Translations under genes and position numbers: made by a program | The notes under the pieces: model-generated | Seen by the model: the letters and a program-made list of their open reading frames with translations, nothing else | What the model was told of the DNA's origin: nothing | Databases searched by the model: none | Shown: one piece after another, positions 31,580 to 41,409 of the stretch | Layout of the letters: each line of letters starts with the position of its first letter | Position numbering within the stretch: the stretch's first letter is position 1 | DNA from: Hyphomicrobiales bacterium | Lineage (GTDB): Bacteria; Pseudomonadota; Alphaproteobacteria; Rhizobiales; Xanthobacteraceae | Assembly (NCBI GenBank): GCA_016713235.1 | Contig: JADJPN010000002.1 | Coordinates: 372,001-436,000 of the forward strand | DNA length: 64,000 nt | Direction: 5' to 3'

Positions 31580-32833
31580 ATGATCCAAAAGAAAAACGTA
31601 ATCATTCTCGGGGCAGGCATCGTCGGCATTTCGGCGGCGCTTCATCTGCAAAAGCGGGGTGTCTCGACCGTGCTCGTCGACCGGCAGGGGCCGGGCGAAG
31701 GCACGTCCTATGGCAATGCCGGCATCATCGAGGGCAATACGCTCTTCCCGTACCCTTTTCCGCGAAGCATCCGGGCGCTGGCGCGCGTCGCGCTGAAGCT
31801 GGCGACCGAAGCGAATTATCATGCCGGCTTCCTGCCGTGGATTGCGCGCTGGCTCTGGAATGTGCGCCAAGCGACGACCCCGGAGGGGCTTGAGGCCGCT
31901 GCGCGCATAATGCGCCCCATGTTCGAGAATGCGCTGGCGGAGCACGAAGCGCTGGTACAGGCAGCGGGCGCGCAGCGTTATCTGCGCCATACCGGATGGC
32001 TTCGCGTTTATCGGAGCGACAACGCGCTCGAAAAAATGGCGAAGGAACTGACGCTCGCAGACGAGTATGGAATTCCCTACAAAAAGCTGACCGTCGAGCA
32101 ATCGCTGGCGCTGGAGCCTTCGCTCTCGCCGGTGTTCAAACACGGCGTGCTGTGGCCCAAGGCTGCTAGTTATTCCAATCCGCTCGCCGTCTCGCGCGCC
32201 TTCAACGCGCATTACCTTTCGCTCGGCGGAGAGAACGCCAGAGGTGACGCGAAGAGTTTGAAGCGCGCAAATGGTGGCTGGTCGGTAACTACCGACGAGG
32301 GTGAAGTTCATGCCGAAGAAGCGGTGGTGGCGCTTGGTCCTTGGTCGCCCGACATTCTGCAGCCGCTCGGCGTCGATCTGCCGCTCGCGGTGAAGCGCGG
32401 CTACCACTGGCACTTTGCCGCCAAGGGCAACGCATCGCTGAACCGTCCGGTGCTGGACGCCGAAGTCGGGTTCATTCTCGGGCCGATGGAGCAAGGCATT
32501 CGTCTGACGACGGGTGCGGAGTTCGCGCATCGCGATGCGCCGGCGACACCGGTGCAGATCGATCGTCTGATGCCTTATGCGAAGAATCTTTTCCCGCTCG
32601 GCGAACCGGTGGAACCGAAGCCCTGGTTAGGAGCGCGGCCTTGTTTCTGGGATTCTCGCCCTGTAATTGGCCGCGCGCCAGGACAGAAAGGGCTGTGGCT
32701 TGATTACGGTCACGGCCATTCGGGTCTGACGCTCGGCCCGATTTCGGGACGGCTGCTTGCGGAAATGATGACGGGTGCCGCGACTTTCGTTGATCCCGCG
32801 CCGTTTACCGCTGAGCGCTTCCTGAAAAACTAA
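31580..32833 (+). CDS. D-amino-acid dehydrogenase-like FAD oxidoreductase (DadA family)
   Basis: 417 residues of the DAO family. N-terminal VIILGAGIVGISAALHLQKRG binds FAD; GTSYGNAGII is the flavin-contact motif of DadA-type enzymes; GYHWHF and LWLDYGHGHSGLTLGPISGRL are conserved C-terminal parts. It probably oxidises a D-amino acid or related amine and passes electrons to the respiratory chain. The substrate is not predictable. Its 3' end overlaps the convergent peptidase gene by four bases. Confidence 0.85.
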   Translation: MIQKKNVIILGAGIVGISAALHLQKRGVSTVLVDRQGPGEGTSYGNAGIIEGNTLFPYPFPRSIRALARVALKLATEANYHAGFLPWIARWLWNVRQATTPEGLEAAARIMRPMFENALAEHEALVQAAGAQRYLRHTGWLRVYRSDNALEKMAKELTLADEYGIPYKKLTVEQSLALEPSLSPVFKHGVLWPKAASYSNPLAVSRAFNAHYLSLGGENARGDAKSLKRANGGWSVTTDEGEVHAEEAVVALGPWSPDILQPLGVDLPLAVKRGYHWHFAAKGNASLNRPVLDAEVGFILGPMEQGIRLTTGAEFAHRDAPATPVQIDRLMPYAKNLFPLGEPVEPKPWLGARPCFWDSRPVIGRAPGQKGLWLDYGHGHSGLTLGPISGRLLAEMMTGAATFVDPAPFTAERFLKN

Positions 32834-33796
32834 CGGCCGTACTTGTCTTTCCACGATGGCTGTGCGCCGGCGAAGCGAAGGCTTGACGCTTCATAGACGC
32901 CGCGCGTGACCGCGCGTGCAAGACATTGCGCGGCAACCGCGCCGAGGCGTGCGAGATCGCGCACGGGATCAGCGAGCGGCTTTTTTCCGGTCGCAGCCGC
33001 GAACACCGCATCGCCGTCGAGCGGCGTGAAGACGGGATGAATCGACATTGCGAAACCGGCGCTTGCCATCACGGCGAGGCGCTTCGCTTGCGCTTTTGTC
33101 AGCACGGCATCGGTGGCGACCACTGCGATTGTGGTGTTCTGGCGCAGATCGCCTTTCAGCGCGGTTGAAATTTTCGTCGGCTGCCTCGGAAAGCCGTGTC
33201 CACCAAATTCCTTACTTTCTTCGAATGCGGCAGCAAACAAGTGGCCTTCGTCACCAAGCGTCACGCGGCCGGCGGCATTCGCGGCAGCAATGGCCCCGAC
33301 CACATGGCCGCCCTCGGTGATCGCGGAAGCCGAGCCGATGCCGCCTTTGAGATTTTGCGTACTCGCGCCGTGACCCGCACCGACGCTGCCGAGCATTCTT
33401 CGCGGCCGCGTAACCGAGATCGCGATAGGGCGGGAAGCGGCCCCAGTTTTTGTCGCCGCCCGAAAAGAGATCGAACAAAATCGCGCCGGGCACGATCGGA
33501 ATACGCGCGGGGCCGACCGCGAAACCGCGGCCCTGCTCGGTGAGCCACGCCTGTACGCCCGCACCGGCGTCGAGTCCGAAGGCCGAGCCCCCGGATAGCG
33601 CAAGTCCGTCGATGTGATCGACGGTGGCGACCGGATCGAGCAGATCGAGCTCGCGCGTGCCGGGCCCGCCGCCGCGAATGTCGACGCTTGCCACCGTGGG
33701 TTCTTCGAAAATTATAGCGGTTGTACCCGACGCAAGCTTTGCGTCGTCGGCATGGCCAACAAGAACGCCTGCGACATCGGTAATCAGATTCTTCAT
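32830..33796 (-). CDS. P1-family (DmpA/S58) aminopeptidase-like protein (one frameshift)
   Basis: About 321 residues after repair. The N-terminus MKNLITDVAGVLVGHADDAKL, HIDGLALSGGSAFGLDAGAGV and GSVGAGHGASTQNLKGGIGSAS are S58 family marks; the Ser in GGIGSAS is in the place of the autocatalytic nucleophile. S58 enzymes cleave themselves and act on N-terminal D- or L-amino acids. A missing base near 33395 breaks the frame after AAAKNA. I chose ATG 33796 rather than 33808 by family alignment. Its neighbour is a D-amino-acid oxidoreductase, which is suggestive. Confidence 0.85.
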
Positions 33797-33891
33797 GGCG
33801 AAACTCAATCCGATTAAGGCTTATCGGGCAAGCATCACGATCTGGCGAGCGGACTTGCTTCTCGCGTGCCGCCCGCGCATGAAGTCCGCGC

Positions 33892-34622
33892 ATGACCGAA
33901 GTTTCGCTCACCGCCGCGCTGTTCGCGGGCCTTCTCAGTTTTCTGTCGCCCTGCGTGCTGCCGCTGGTGCCGCCGTATCTGGCGTATCTTGCGGGCACGA
34001 GCTTCGACGAACTCGCTGCCCGCCGTAGCGTTTCGCGTGTTGCAAGGCGCGAAATCGCGGCGGCTTTCCTTTTCGTGCTCGGTTTTTCGACGGTGTTCGT
34101 CGCGCTCGGCGCGACGGCCTCCGCGATCGGCGGTCTCTTACGCGAATGGTCTTACTGGCTCACAATCGCGGCCGGCATCGCGATCATCGCGATGGGTTTG
34201 CACTTCCTCGACGTCTATCGCATCGCGTTCCTGTATCGCACGACGCGCCTACAACCCAACGAGCCCATCGGCTTGTGGGGCGCTTACATCATGGGGCTCG
34301 CATTTGCGTTTGGCTGGACGCCCTGCATCGGCCCGGTGCTTGCAGCGATTCTCGCGGTCGCGGCGAGCGAACAGACGGTTTCGAAGGGGCAGGGTTGCTC
34401 GCGGTTTACTCGCTGGGCCTTGGCATTCCGTTCATCGTCGCCGCCTTCGCGCTCGACGCGTTTCTCGGCTTCTTCTCGAAGATACGCTCCAAGCTCGGCG
34501 CGATCGAGAAAATCATGGGTGCGTTTCTGGTGCTGACCGGCATCGCATTTCTTACCGGCTGGATCACGACGTTCAGCTTCTGGCTGCTTGAGATGTTTCC
34601 TGCGCTCTCCGCCTTCGGATGA
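33892..34622 (+). CDS. ccdA: CcdA, cytochrome c biogenesis membrane protein (one frameshift)
   Basis: About 243 residues and six membrane segments. The two redox Cys regions are present: LLSFLSPCVLPLVPPYLAYL and FGWTPCIGPVLAAIL. CcdA/DsbD-like proteins move electrons from cytoplasmic thioredoxin to periplasmic thiol proteins for heme attachment. A missing G in the GGGG near 34388 shifts the frame; the continuing frame gives GAGLLAVYSLGLGIPF and ends at 34622. Divergent from the peptidase gene. Confidence 0.92.
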
Positions 34623-34630
34623 AGGGAAAC

Positions 34631-34656
34631 AAAAAAGCCCGCCGTTGCCGGCGGGC
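34631..34656 (-). terminator. Rho-independent terminator of the liv operon
   Basis: Read on the minus strand, GCCCGCCG (34656-34649), a four-base loop, CGGCGGGC (34644-34637) and six T (34636-34631). It lies 24 bases after the substrate-binding protein stop. It may also help end ccdA. Confidence 0.88.
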
Positions 34657-34680
34657 TCTTCGTGCTCAGCTTGAAGCAGC

Positions 34681-35787
34681 TTACATCTTCATCTCGGCAT
34701 AGGTGCCGTCAGCTTTCCACTGATACATCACGTAGTCGGTGACGGTGATATCGCCCTTGGCGTCATAGGAAATCTCGCCGAGCACGGTGTCCCACTTGCC
34801 GGCGCGGATCGTCTCTGCAACCTTCTTCGGGTCGGTGGTGTTCGCCTTGGCAACAGCCTGCGCCCAGATCTGCATCGCAGCGTAGGTGTAGAGCGTGTAG
34901 CCTTCCGGGTCGATGCCCTTCGCCTTGAACTTCTTCACGACTTCGGCAGCCGCAGGACGGTTGCGCGGATCGGAGCCGAAGGTCATGAGCACGCCGCCAG
35001 CGTGCTGGCCGGTGATCGCGGCGAACTGCTTGTCCGCGAGCGCGTCGCCCGCCATGAGCAGCGTCTTCATGCCCTGATCGCGCATCTGACGCAGGATCAG
35101 GCCAGACTCGGTGTGATAGCCGCCGACGAAAACGATATCGATGTCAGCTGCCTTCATGCGCGAGACGAGGGCGGTGAAATCCTTGTCCCCTTGGGTATAG
35201 GATTCGCGCAGCGCTTCGGTGACGCCGAGTGCGTTCAGTGCCTTCTTGGTTTCATTCGCGAGACCCGCGCCAGAGGTCGACTTGTCGTCGAGCACCGCGA
35301 TCTTCTTGCCCTTGAAGTTGTCGGCGAGATATTTTCCTGCGAGCGCGCCTTGCTGGTCGTCACGACCGCAGGTGCGGAACACGTTCCAGAGCTTGCGCTC
35401 GGTAAAGGTCGGGTTCGTGGACGCAGGCGTAATCTGAAGCACGTTGCCTTCGGCATAGGCTTCCGACGCCGGGATCGAGGACGACGAGCAGAAGTGACCG
35501 AACACGACCGGCACGCGCTGACCGGTAAGACGGTCGGCGGTTGCGCGCGCCTGCTTCGGGTCGCAGGCGTCGTCGCCGACGACGAGCTTGAGCTGCTGCT
35601 TCAAGACGCCGCCCGCAGCGTTGATGTCTTCGAGTGCGAGTGTCGCGCCGTTGCGGAGTTGCTCGCCGAAGGAGGCGTATTGACCGGGCATTGGGCCGGC
35701 GACACCAACGGTAATCTGGGCGTTAGCGGTTGTGCCGGTCGCCAAAACGGCGGCGGCTGCCAAGCCAACGAGACGTGCGCTTTTCAT
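34681..35787 (-). CDS. Branched-chain-amino-acid-type ABC transporter substrate-binding protein
   Basis: 368 residues with signal peptide (MKSARLVGLAAAAVLATGT, cleavage near ANAQ). The periplasmic binding fold of the LivJ/LivK type follows: ITVGVAGPMPGQYASFGEQ, NAAGGVLKQQLKLVVGDD, FGHFCSSSSIPASEAYAEG, VLQITPASTNPTFT. It binds the ligand in the periplasm and delivers it to LivHM. Gene order is livH-livM-livG-livF-livK with a 109-bp gap before this gene. Relatives bind amino acids or aromatic acids; see the pca context. Confidence 0.9.
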   Translation of the reverse strand: MKSARLVGLAAAAVLATGTTANAQITVGVAGPMPGQYASFGEQLRNGATLALEDINAAGGVLKQQLKLVVGDDACDPKQARATADRLTGQRVPVVFGHFCSSSSIPASEAYAEGNVLQITPASTNPTFTERKLWNVFRTCGRDDQQGALAGKYLADNFKGKKIAVLDDKSTSGAGLANETKKALNALGVTEALRESYTQGDKDFTALVSRMKAADIDIVFVGGYHTESGLILRQMRDQGMKTLLMAGDALADKQFAAITGQHAGGVLMTFGSDPRNRPAAAEVVKKFKAKGIDPEGYTLYTYAAMQIWAQAVAKANTTDPKKVAETIRAGKWDTVLGEISYDAKGDITVTDYVMYQWKADGTYAEMKM

Positions 35788-35896
35788 AGTTTCTCCCTCT
35801 GAAAAACAAAGCGTTGTTGCGGATTAGTTGTGGCCATTCTTGGCGGGAATTTGTGGGTTGTCACGGGTTTTTATGTGAGCGTTACGCGCCGTATTT

Positions 35897-36619
35897 CTAC
35901 CGACCACCCTCGAGATAGGCGCTGCGGACTTCCGGCCGTTCGAGAAGTTCGCTCCCGGTTCCCTGCATGGCGATCCGCCCGTTGACCATGACGTAGCCGC
36001 GGTGTGCGAGTTTAAGCGCGTGGAATGCATTCTGCTCGACCAGAAAGATCGTGAGCTTCTCGCGCTGGTTCAGGTCGCGGATTGCCGAAAAGATTTGCCG
36101 GACGATCAGCGGCGCGAGACCGAGCGACGGCTCATCGAGCAGCAGAAGCCGCGGCCGGCTCATCAATGCGCGGCCGATCGCTAACATCTGCTGTTCGCCG
36201 CCTGATAACGTGCCGCCGCGCTGGTTCGAGCGTTTTTCCAGGATCGGAAAGAGCGAATAGACGCGCGCGAGGTCGGCTTTCATGTCGCCGCCTTCCGCCG
36301 TGGCAGCGCCCATCTGCAGATTCTCGAACACGGTCATCCGCGGGAAGATCCGCCGCCCTTCGGGCGACTGGGCGATTTTCATGCGCATGATTTCGTAGGT
36401 CGGCAGATGCGTGATGTCGCGCCCTTCGAAGATAATATTTCCTTCGCGCGCTTGCGGGTCGCCGCAGATCGTCATCATCAGCGTTGATTTGCCCGCGCCG
36501 TTCGCGCCGATAATGGTAACGATCTCGCCGGGCATTACTTCGACGTCGATGCCTTTCAGCGCTGCGATGTTGCCGTAGAAGGCGGAGACGCCTTTGATCG
36601 AGAGTAGCGGCTCGCTCAT
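35897..36619 (-). CDS. livF: LivF-type ABC transporter ATPase
   Basis: 240 residues. Walker A GANGAGKST, signature LSGGEQQMLAIGRALM, Walker B LLLLDEPSLGLAP, and the switch His in LVEQNAFHAL replaced in type (Q-N), as in LivF. It powers the LivHM channel together with LivG. The start overlaps the livG stop (ATGA). The ORF is intact. Confidence 0.95.
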   Translation of the reverse strand: MSEPLLSIKGVSAFYGNIAALKGIDVEVMPGEIVTIIGANGAGKSTLMMTICGDPQAREGNIIFEGRDITHLPTYEIMRMKIAQSPEGRRIFPRMTVFENLQMGAATAEGGDMKADLARVYSLFPILEKRSNQRGGTLSGGEQQMLAIGRALMSRPRLLLLDEPSLGLAPLIVRQIFSAIRDLNQREKLTIFLVEQNAFHALKLAHRGYVMVNGRIAMQGTGSELLERPEVRSAYLEGGR

Positions 36620-37443
36620 GCGCGCACCGCGGCTTCGACTGCGTCTTCTTCAACGCCGAGATAAGCGGCAATCACTTTCTGGTCGTTGCGGATGAATTCC
36701 GGCGTGCCTTCGGAAATCTTCTTGCCATGATCGAGCACGACGACATGATCTGAAATTTCCATGACGACATTCATGTCGTGCTCGATCAGCAGGATTGAGG
36801 TTTTCGTCTCGCTTTTGATCGCACGGAGCAGGACGTTCAGTTCGTCGGATTCGCGTGGGTTCAGTCCCGCCGCCGGCTCGTCCAGACAAAGCAGCACCGG
36901 CCTTGTGCACATCGCGCGCGCGATCTCGAGGCGACGTTGCGCGCCATAGGGCAGGCTTCCGGCGGGATCGTCGGCGCGATCGGTAAGTTGTGTTTTCGCA
37001 AGCCAGTGGCGCGCGAGTTCAATCGCTTCACGCTCCGCGCGGCGATAGATAGGCAAGCCGAACAATCCGAAAATCGTGAAGCCCGATGCACGCATCAGCG
37101 TGTTGTGCTGGGCGACCATCAAATTTTCCAGCGCGGTCATGCCGGGGAAGAGCCGGATGTTCTGGAAGGTTCGCGCAACATGGACGCGGTGCGCGATTTT
37201 GAAGTCCGGCAACTTCTCCAGGGCGAATTTTTCACCGTCATCATGCGTGATGTGGATCGAACCAGAGGTTGGCTGATAGAATCCCGTAATGCAGTTGAAG
37301 ACGGTGGTTTTGCCGGCGCCGTTCGGGCCGATCAGCGCGGTAATGTCGCCGCGCTTGGCCCTGAATGAAAGGTTGTCGATGGCGAGCAGGCCGCCAAAGC
37401 GCATGGTGAGTTCGTTCAGGATAAGGATGGGCTCGCTCGTCAT
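36616..37443 (-). CDS. livG: LivG-type ABC transporter ATPase
   Basis: 275 residues. Walker A GPNGAGKTT, a long LivG-specific middle (ARTFQNIRLFPGMTALENLMVAQH), signature PYGAQRRLEIARAM, Walker B LLCLDEPAAGLNP, switch LLIEHDMNVVMEISDHVVVLDHG. It forms the ATPase heterodimer with LivF. Its start shares a base with the livM stop (TGATG) and its stop overlaps livF, so translation is coupled. Confidence 0.95.
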   Translation of the reverse strand: MTSEPILILNELTMRFGGLLAIDNLSFRAKRGDITALIGPNGAGKTTVFNCITGFYQPTSGSIHITHDDGEKFALEKLPDFKIAHRVHVARTFQNIRLFPGMTALENLMVAQHNTLMRASGFTIFGLFGLPIYRRAEREAIELARHWLAKTQLTDRADDPAGSLPYGAQRRLEIARAMCTRPVLLCLDEPAAGLNPRESDELNVLLRAIKSETKTSILLIEHDMNVVMEISDHVVVLDHGKKISEGTPEFIRNDQKVIAAYLGVEEDAVEAAVRA

Positions 37444-38864
37444 CAGCCGCGGCCCTCCGCGACATGGTTAGCCGAAATCGTCTTTCGCTCTTTCAGGAAT
37501 ACGGTTGGATCGCGGGTCGAGACGAGGCCGCGCGGGCGCCAGACCATGATGCCGACCATTGCAAAGCCGAAGATCACCAGCCGGAATTGTTCGAACTCGC
37601 GGAATAGCTCGAAGCTCGCGGTCATCACCGTCGCTGCGACCGCAACGCCGATCTGCGAACCCATGCCGCCGAGCACGACAATCGCAAGGATCAGTGCGGA
37701 CTCGGGGAAGGTGAAGGAGTCGGGACTGATGAAACCCTGACGTGTCGCGAAGAACGCCCCGGCAAAGCCGCCGAACATCGCGCCGATGGCAAAGGCCGTG
37801 AGCTTGGTGTTGGTCGGGTTGATGCCGAGCGAGCGGACCGCGATTTCATCTTCGCGCAACGCTTCCCATGCGCGGCCGACCGGCAGTTTCCGCAACCGGA
37901 TCGTGACCCAGTTGGTGAGCAAGGCGAGCGCGAGAATGACGTAAAACAAGAACACCGTGCGGTGCGTAGGGTCGAATTCAAGCCCGAAGCGCGCGGCAAA
38001 TCCTTCGTCGGTTGCATTGAAGGGAATGCCAAAGAATGTTGCGCGCGGAATGGAGCCAATGCCGTTGGGGCCGTTAGTGAAAGAAACCCAGTTCAGGAGG
38101 ACGATGCGCACGATCTCGCCGAAGGCGAGCGTCACGATTGCGAGATAGTCGCCGCGCAATCGCAAGACGGGAAAGCCCAACAGAATTCCGAAGAAAGCCG
38201 CGAATACGCCGGCGAGGGGCAGGCAGACCCAGAACGACCAGCCGTAAGTCTGCGCGATGATTGCGTAGGAATAAGCGCCGACCGCGTAGAAGGCGACGTA
38301 GCCGAGATCGAGCAAGCCGGCGAGACCGACGACGATGTTCAGGCCCCAGCCGAGCATCACATACGTCAGAATGATGATCGCGATTCCGAGGTAGTAGGGG
38401 TTGTTGTAAAACGTCACTGGAAAGAGGATGGCGACGACGAGCAGTGCCGCGCTGAATCCGAAGCGAACGCCGATGAAGACCGCTGCAATGATAATCAGGA
38501 TCAGCGGCCAATCGCGGGGCGAGTAGAAAGCCCAGCACGCGGCCGCGGCGAACATCAGCGCCAGGAGTTGCCACTTGTACTGTCTTGCGAAAGCGCTGAT
38601 CGCCGCCCATATGGCGCCAAGCCAATAACGAAGCGCCGGCGCGTTGTAATAGAGCAGCGAGATCAGAAAACGGCCTACGAAAACCATGCCGACAACGCTC
38701 GCGAGCAGCACAGGACGGCCTATGAGTTGCCCGGGGCCGCGCATGTCGTCGATCAGGAAACCCAGAAGCAGAATGAACAACCCGAAGGCGACGATAGCCG
38801 CGATCAGAGCATCTTTCAGTGCGTGCGAAAGCACCGAAGATTTTTCGGACCTTGCCGCGCTCAT
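37443..38864 (-). CDS. livM: LivM-type ABC transporter permease
   Basis: 473 residues and about ten membrane helices. The extra N-terminal 110 residues form the LivM accessory membrane region; the permease core contains NIVVGLAGLLDLGYVAFYAVG and the EAA-like LREDEIAVRSLGINPTNTKL. It forms the channel with LivH. The start overlaps the livH stop (ATGA). Confidence 0.94.
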   Translation of the reverse strand: MSAARSEKSSVLSHALKDALIAAIVAFGLFILLLGFLIDDMRGPGQLIGRPVLLASVVGMVFVGRFLISLLYYNAPALRYWLGAIWAAISAFARQYKWQLLALMFAAAACWAFYSPRDWPLILIIIAAVFIGVRFGFSAALLVVAILFPVTFYNNPYYLGIAIIILTYVMLGWGLNIVVGLAGLLDLGYVAFYAVGAYSYAIIAQTYGWSFWVCLPLAGVFAAFFGILLGFPVLRLRGDYLAIVTLAFGEIVRIVLLNWVSFTNGPNGIGSIPRATFFGIPFNATDEGFAARFGLEFDPTHRTVFLFYVILALALLTNWVTIRLRKLPVGRAWEALREDEIAVRSLGINPTNTKLTAFAIGAMFGGFAGAFFATRQGFISPDSFTFPESALILAIVVLGGMGSQIGVAVAATVMTASFELFREFEQFRLVIFGFAMVGIMVWRPRGLVSTRDPTVFLKERKTISANHVAEGRG

Positions 38865-39778
38865 ACCTTCTCGACTTCCGGTTTGCCGAGAATGCCTGTC
38901 GGCATGAAGATCAGCACGATGATCAAGATCGAGAAGGCGGCGACATCTTTATATTGAACCGAGAAGTACGCCGACCAGTACGTTTCGATCAGGCCGATCA
39001 GCAGCCCGCCGAGCATCGCGCCGGGCAGCGAACCGATGCCGCCGAGCACGGCCGCGGTGAACGCTTTCACGCCGGCAACGAAGCCGATGTGGAAGTCGAT
39101 CACGCCGTAATAAAGCAGGTACATGATGCCCGCGACCGAGGCGAGCGCTGCGCCGAGCAGAAATGTGAGCGAGATTGTCCTGTTCGTATCGACGCCGAGC
39201 AGCGCCGCCATCTTCAAGTCCTGCTCGCAGGCGCGCATGTCACGCCCGAGGCTGGTCGAGGCTACGAGCCATGAGAAACCCGTCATCAGCGCAAACGTGG
39301 TCAGGATGATCAAGATCTGGATGTTCGAAATCTGCACGACGAGCCGATTGCCGAAATCAAAAAGCGTATGGACCCCGGTGATCAGCGGTTGCAGCGTTTT
39401 GACACGGGCGCCCTGTGCGAGCTGCACGTAGTTTTGCAACACGATCGACATGCCGATCGCGGAAATCAGCGGGGCAAGGCGGAACGAGCCGCGTAGCGGG
39501 CGATAGGCGATGCGCTCGACTGCCCAGCCATAAAGCGCGGTCAGCAGCATCGCGATCAGCAGCACGAGGAAGAGTGCAAGCGGGATCGCCGTGATGCCGA
39601 TGGCCACGAGAATGAGAAATGCGATCAACGCGATGAACGCGCCGACCATGAAGATGTCGCCGTGCGCGAAATTGATCATGCCGATGATGCCGTAGACCAT
39701 CGTGTAGCCGATCGCGACGAGGCCGTAGATCGAGCCGAGCGCGAGGCCGTTGATCAATTGCTGGAGGAAATACTCCAT
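38861..39778 (-). CDS. livH: LivH-type ABC transporter permease
   Basis: 305 residues, eight or so membrane helices: QQLINGLALGSIYGLVAIGY at the N-terminus, MINFAHGDIFMVGAF, and AVLGGIGSLPGAMLGGLLIG. ATG 39778 (MEYFLQQ) is the family start; GGAGA lies upstream, and the longer in-frame extension is not conserved-looking. First gene of the liv operon, divergent from a PobR-like regulator. Confidence 0.95.
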   Translation of the reverse strand: MEYFLQQLINGLALGSIYGLVAIGYTMVYGIIGMINFAHGDIFMVGAFIALIAFLILVAIGITAIPLALFLVLLIAMLLTALYGWAVERIAYRPLRGSFRLAPLISAIGMSIVLQNYVQLAQGARVKTLQPLITGVHTLFDFGNRLVVQISNIQILIILTTFALMTGFSWLVASTSLGRDMRACEQDLKMAALLGVDTNRTISLTFLLGAALASVAGIMYLLYYGVIDFHIGFVAGVKAFTAAVLGGIGSLPGAMLGGLLIGLIETYWSAYFSVQYKDVAAFSILIIVLIFMPTGILGKPEVEKV

Positions 39779-40119
39779 CTGCCATTTCTCCGCACTTCTG
39801 GCGACGCGGTCCCCTTGCCCTGATCCGAAACTAGCTTGAAGCGCGGCCGGTCTCCAAATCGCAGTGTTGCGCTGTCCCGTTTTGTGTTCCGGGCACCGAC
39901 GCAAAACCCGTGAAAGTTCCGGGAACGAAGCGGGAAAGTGCGGGTTCGCGTTGCAGGCGAGGTAACTCCAGAAATATACCATCCACGGCGGACAGCAGCA
40001 GAAGCCCTAGAAACGCCCATGGCGGAAGGAAAACCCGGCTTCATCGCGGGGTTTTTCGCGTAAAGCCTTTCGCAAGGTAGTGCTTTTCTTTTACTGCCTA
40101 GCTGACCTATTTTCTGCCC
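39779..40119. promoter_or_regulatory. Divergent livH/araC control region
   Basis: 341 bp with no gene. It must hold the liv promoter (minus) and the araC promoter (plus). Seen here: a hairpin AAAACCC (40030-40036)/GGGTTTT (40049-40055) followed by one more T, a possible attenuator in either direction; and a 15-base word, GCCCTAGAAACGCCC (40004-40018), that recurs at 56373-56387. I could not pick a clear operator. Confidence 0.45.
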
Positions 40120-41022
40120 ATGAAGCGGGCGACACTCCCTCTGTTCCATCTCTACGGCGACCCGCCAGACGATCAGGCGTTCGATTTCGTTCATATCGAG
40201 CGGCTGACGCATCGTTCGCCCGGGCACAACTGGACCATTGCGCCGCATCGTCACCGCAACCTGTTCCAGATCATGCTGGTTGAGCAGGGAGGTGGCATGC
40301 TCGATCTCGAAGCGGAGTCGATCAGTTTCGAGGCGCCGGTGGTGATGCTGCTCGCGCCGACGGTGGCGCACGGTTTTCGCTTTAAGCCCAAGGTGACAGA
40401 AGGCTACGTCATCAACTTCACCGAAGACGTTACCGAGTCGCTCGGCGAGCAAGCGAATGTCGCGCTCGCGCGCCTGAAACATATCGCCGCCCAGCCCTTG
40501 ATGCCGGTCGCCAAACCCGAAGTCGCGCGTCTCGCGACGCTATGCCGGGATCTACTGGAAGAAGAGTTTCTGGGCCGGGAGGGACACGAGGTCGCGATGC
40601 GCGCGATGCTCGCGCTCATCGGCGTCGAAGTCACGAGGCTGGCTGCGAGCCGCGAACTCTCCGGCTCGATTACGCTTGCGCCCGCGGATGCAACGGTTGA
40701 GGAACTACGCCGCCTGATCGAAGAATATTTCCGCTCGGAGCGGCAGATCGGGTTCTATGCGGGCAAGCTCGCAATGACCGCGGATCGCTTGAACGATCAC
40801 GTCAAACGCGCGACCGGCGTGACTGCAGGACATTTGTTGCGGCAGCGGTTGCTCACCGAAGCAAAGCGCCAGCTTGTGTTCACGGATCTGACCATCGGCG
40901 AGGTTGCCTACGATCTCGCTTTTGCCGATCCGTCGCACTTCGCGCGCTTCTTCAAGAAGCAGACCGGTTCTACGCCGCAGGCATTCCGCGAGGCGTCCCT
41001 ACGCTCTCGCGGCACGCATTAG
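40120..41022 (+). CDS. AraC-family regulator, PobR-like
   Basis: 300 residues. The N-terminal cupin-like sensing domain (FVHIERLTHRSPGHNWTIAP, HRHRNLFQIMLVEQGGG) resembles PobR, which responds to 4-hydroxybenzoate; the C-terminal AraC DNA-binding domain has two HTHs, ending LAFADPSHFARFFKKQTGST. Divergent from livH and convergent, with a four-base overlap, to pcaC. It may control liv, pca or both in response to an aromatic acid. The effector is inference. Confidence 0.85.
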   Translation: MKRATLPLFHLYGDPPDDQAFDFVHIERLTHRSPGHNWTIAPHRHRNLFQIMLVEQGGGMLDLEAESISFEAPVVMLLAPTVAHGFRFKPKVTEGYVINFTEDVTESLGEQANVALARLKHIAAQPLMPVAKPEVARLATLCRDLLEEEFLGREGHEVAMRAMLALIGVEVTRLAASRELSGSITLAPADATVEELRRLIEEYFRSERQIGFYAGKLAMTADRLNDHVKRATGVTAGHLLRQRLLTEAKRQLVFTDLTIGEVAYDLAFADPSHFARFFKKQTGSTPQAFREASLRSRGTH

Positions 41023-41405
41023 CCCTTTTCGATCTCCGCAAAGACGTTCGCAGCCTCGTGCATGGCGGTGTTCGCCGCCGGCACGCCGCAATAGATCGCC
41101 TGTTGCAAGAGTAATTCTTTAATATCGTCCTTGGTGAAGCTGCCTTCGGTCATGGCCGCGCGGACATGAAGACGGAATTCTTCCCAGCGGCCGAGCGCCA
41201 CCATTGAGCCGATCACGATCAGGCGTCGCGTGCGGTCGTCGAAATGCGGACGCGTCCAGATCTCGCCCCAGGCATAGCGCGTGATCAGATCCTGAAACTC
41301 GCGGTTGAAGTCGTTCTGGTTGCTGACCGCGCGATCAACCCATTTATTGCCGAGCACCTTGCGGCGCCGGCTCATGCCTTTTTCGTGACGTTCGCGCTCG
41401 TCCAT
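41019..41405 (-). CDS. pcaC: 4-carboxymuconolactone decarboxylase
   Basis: 128 residues of the AhpD-like/CMD fold: RRRKVLGNKWVDRAV, NREFQDLITRYAWGEIWTR, EEFRLHVRAAMTEG, and QQAIYCGVPAANTAMH. It decarboxylates gamma-carboxymuconolactone to beta-ketoadipate enol-lactone. Follows pcaD after four bases and ends inside the araC stop. Confidence 0.95.
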   Translation of the reverse strand: MDERERHEKGMSRRRKVLGNKWVDRAVSNQNDFNREFQDLITRYAWGEIWTRPHFDDRTRRLIVIGSMVALGRWEEFRLHVRAAMTEGSFTKDDIKELLLQQAIYCGVPAANTAMHEAANVFAEIEKG

Positions 41406-41409
41406 GTCT

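Noticed and set aside
32830..34622. Pseudogene calls for the peptidase and ccdA
   Set aside because: Each has a single one-base indel with full conservation on both sides, as in essential genes of the same window.
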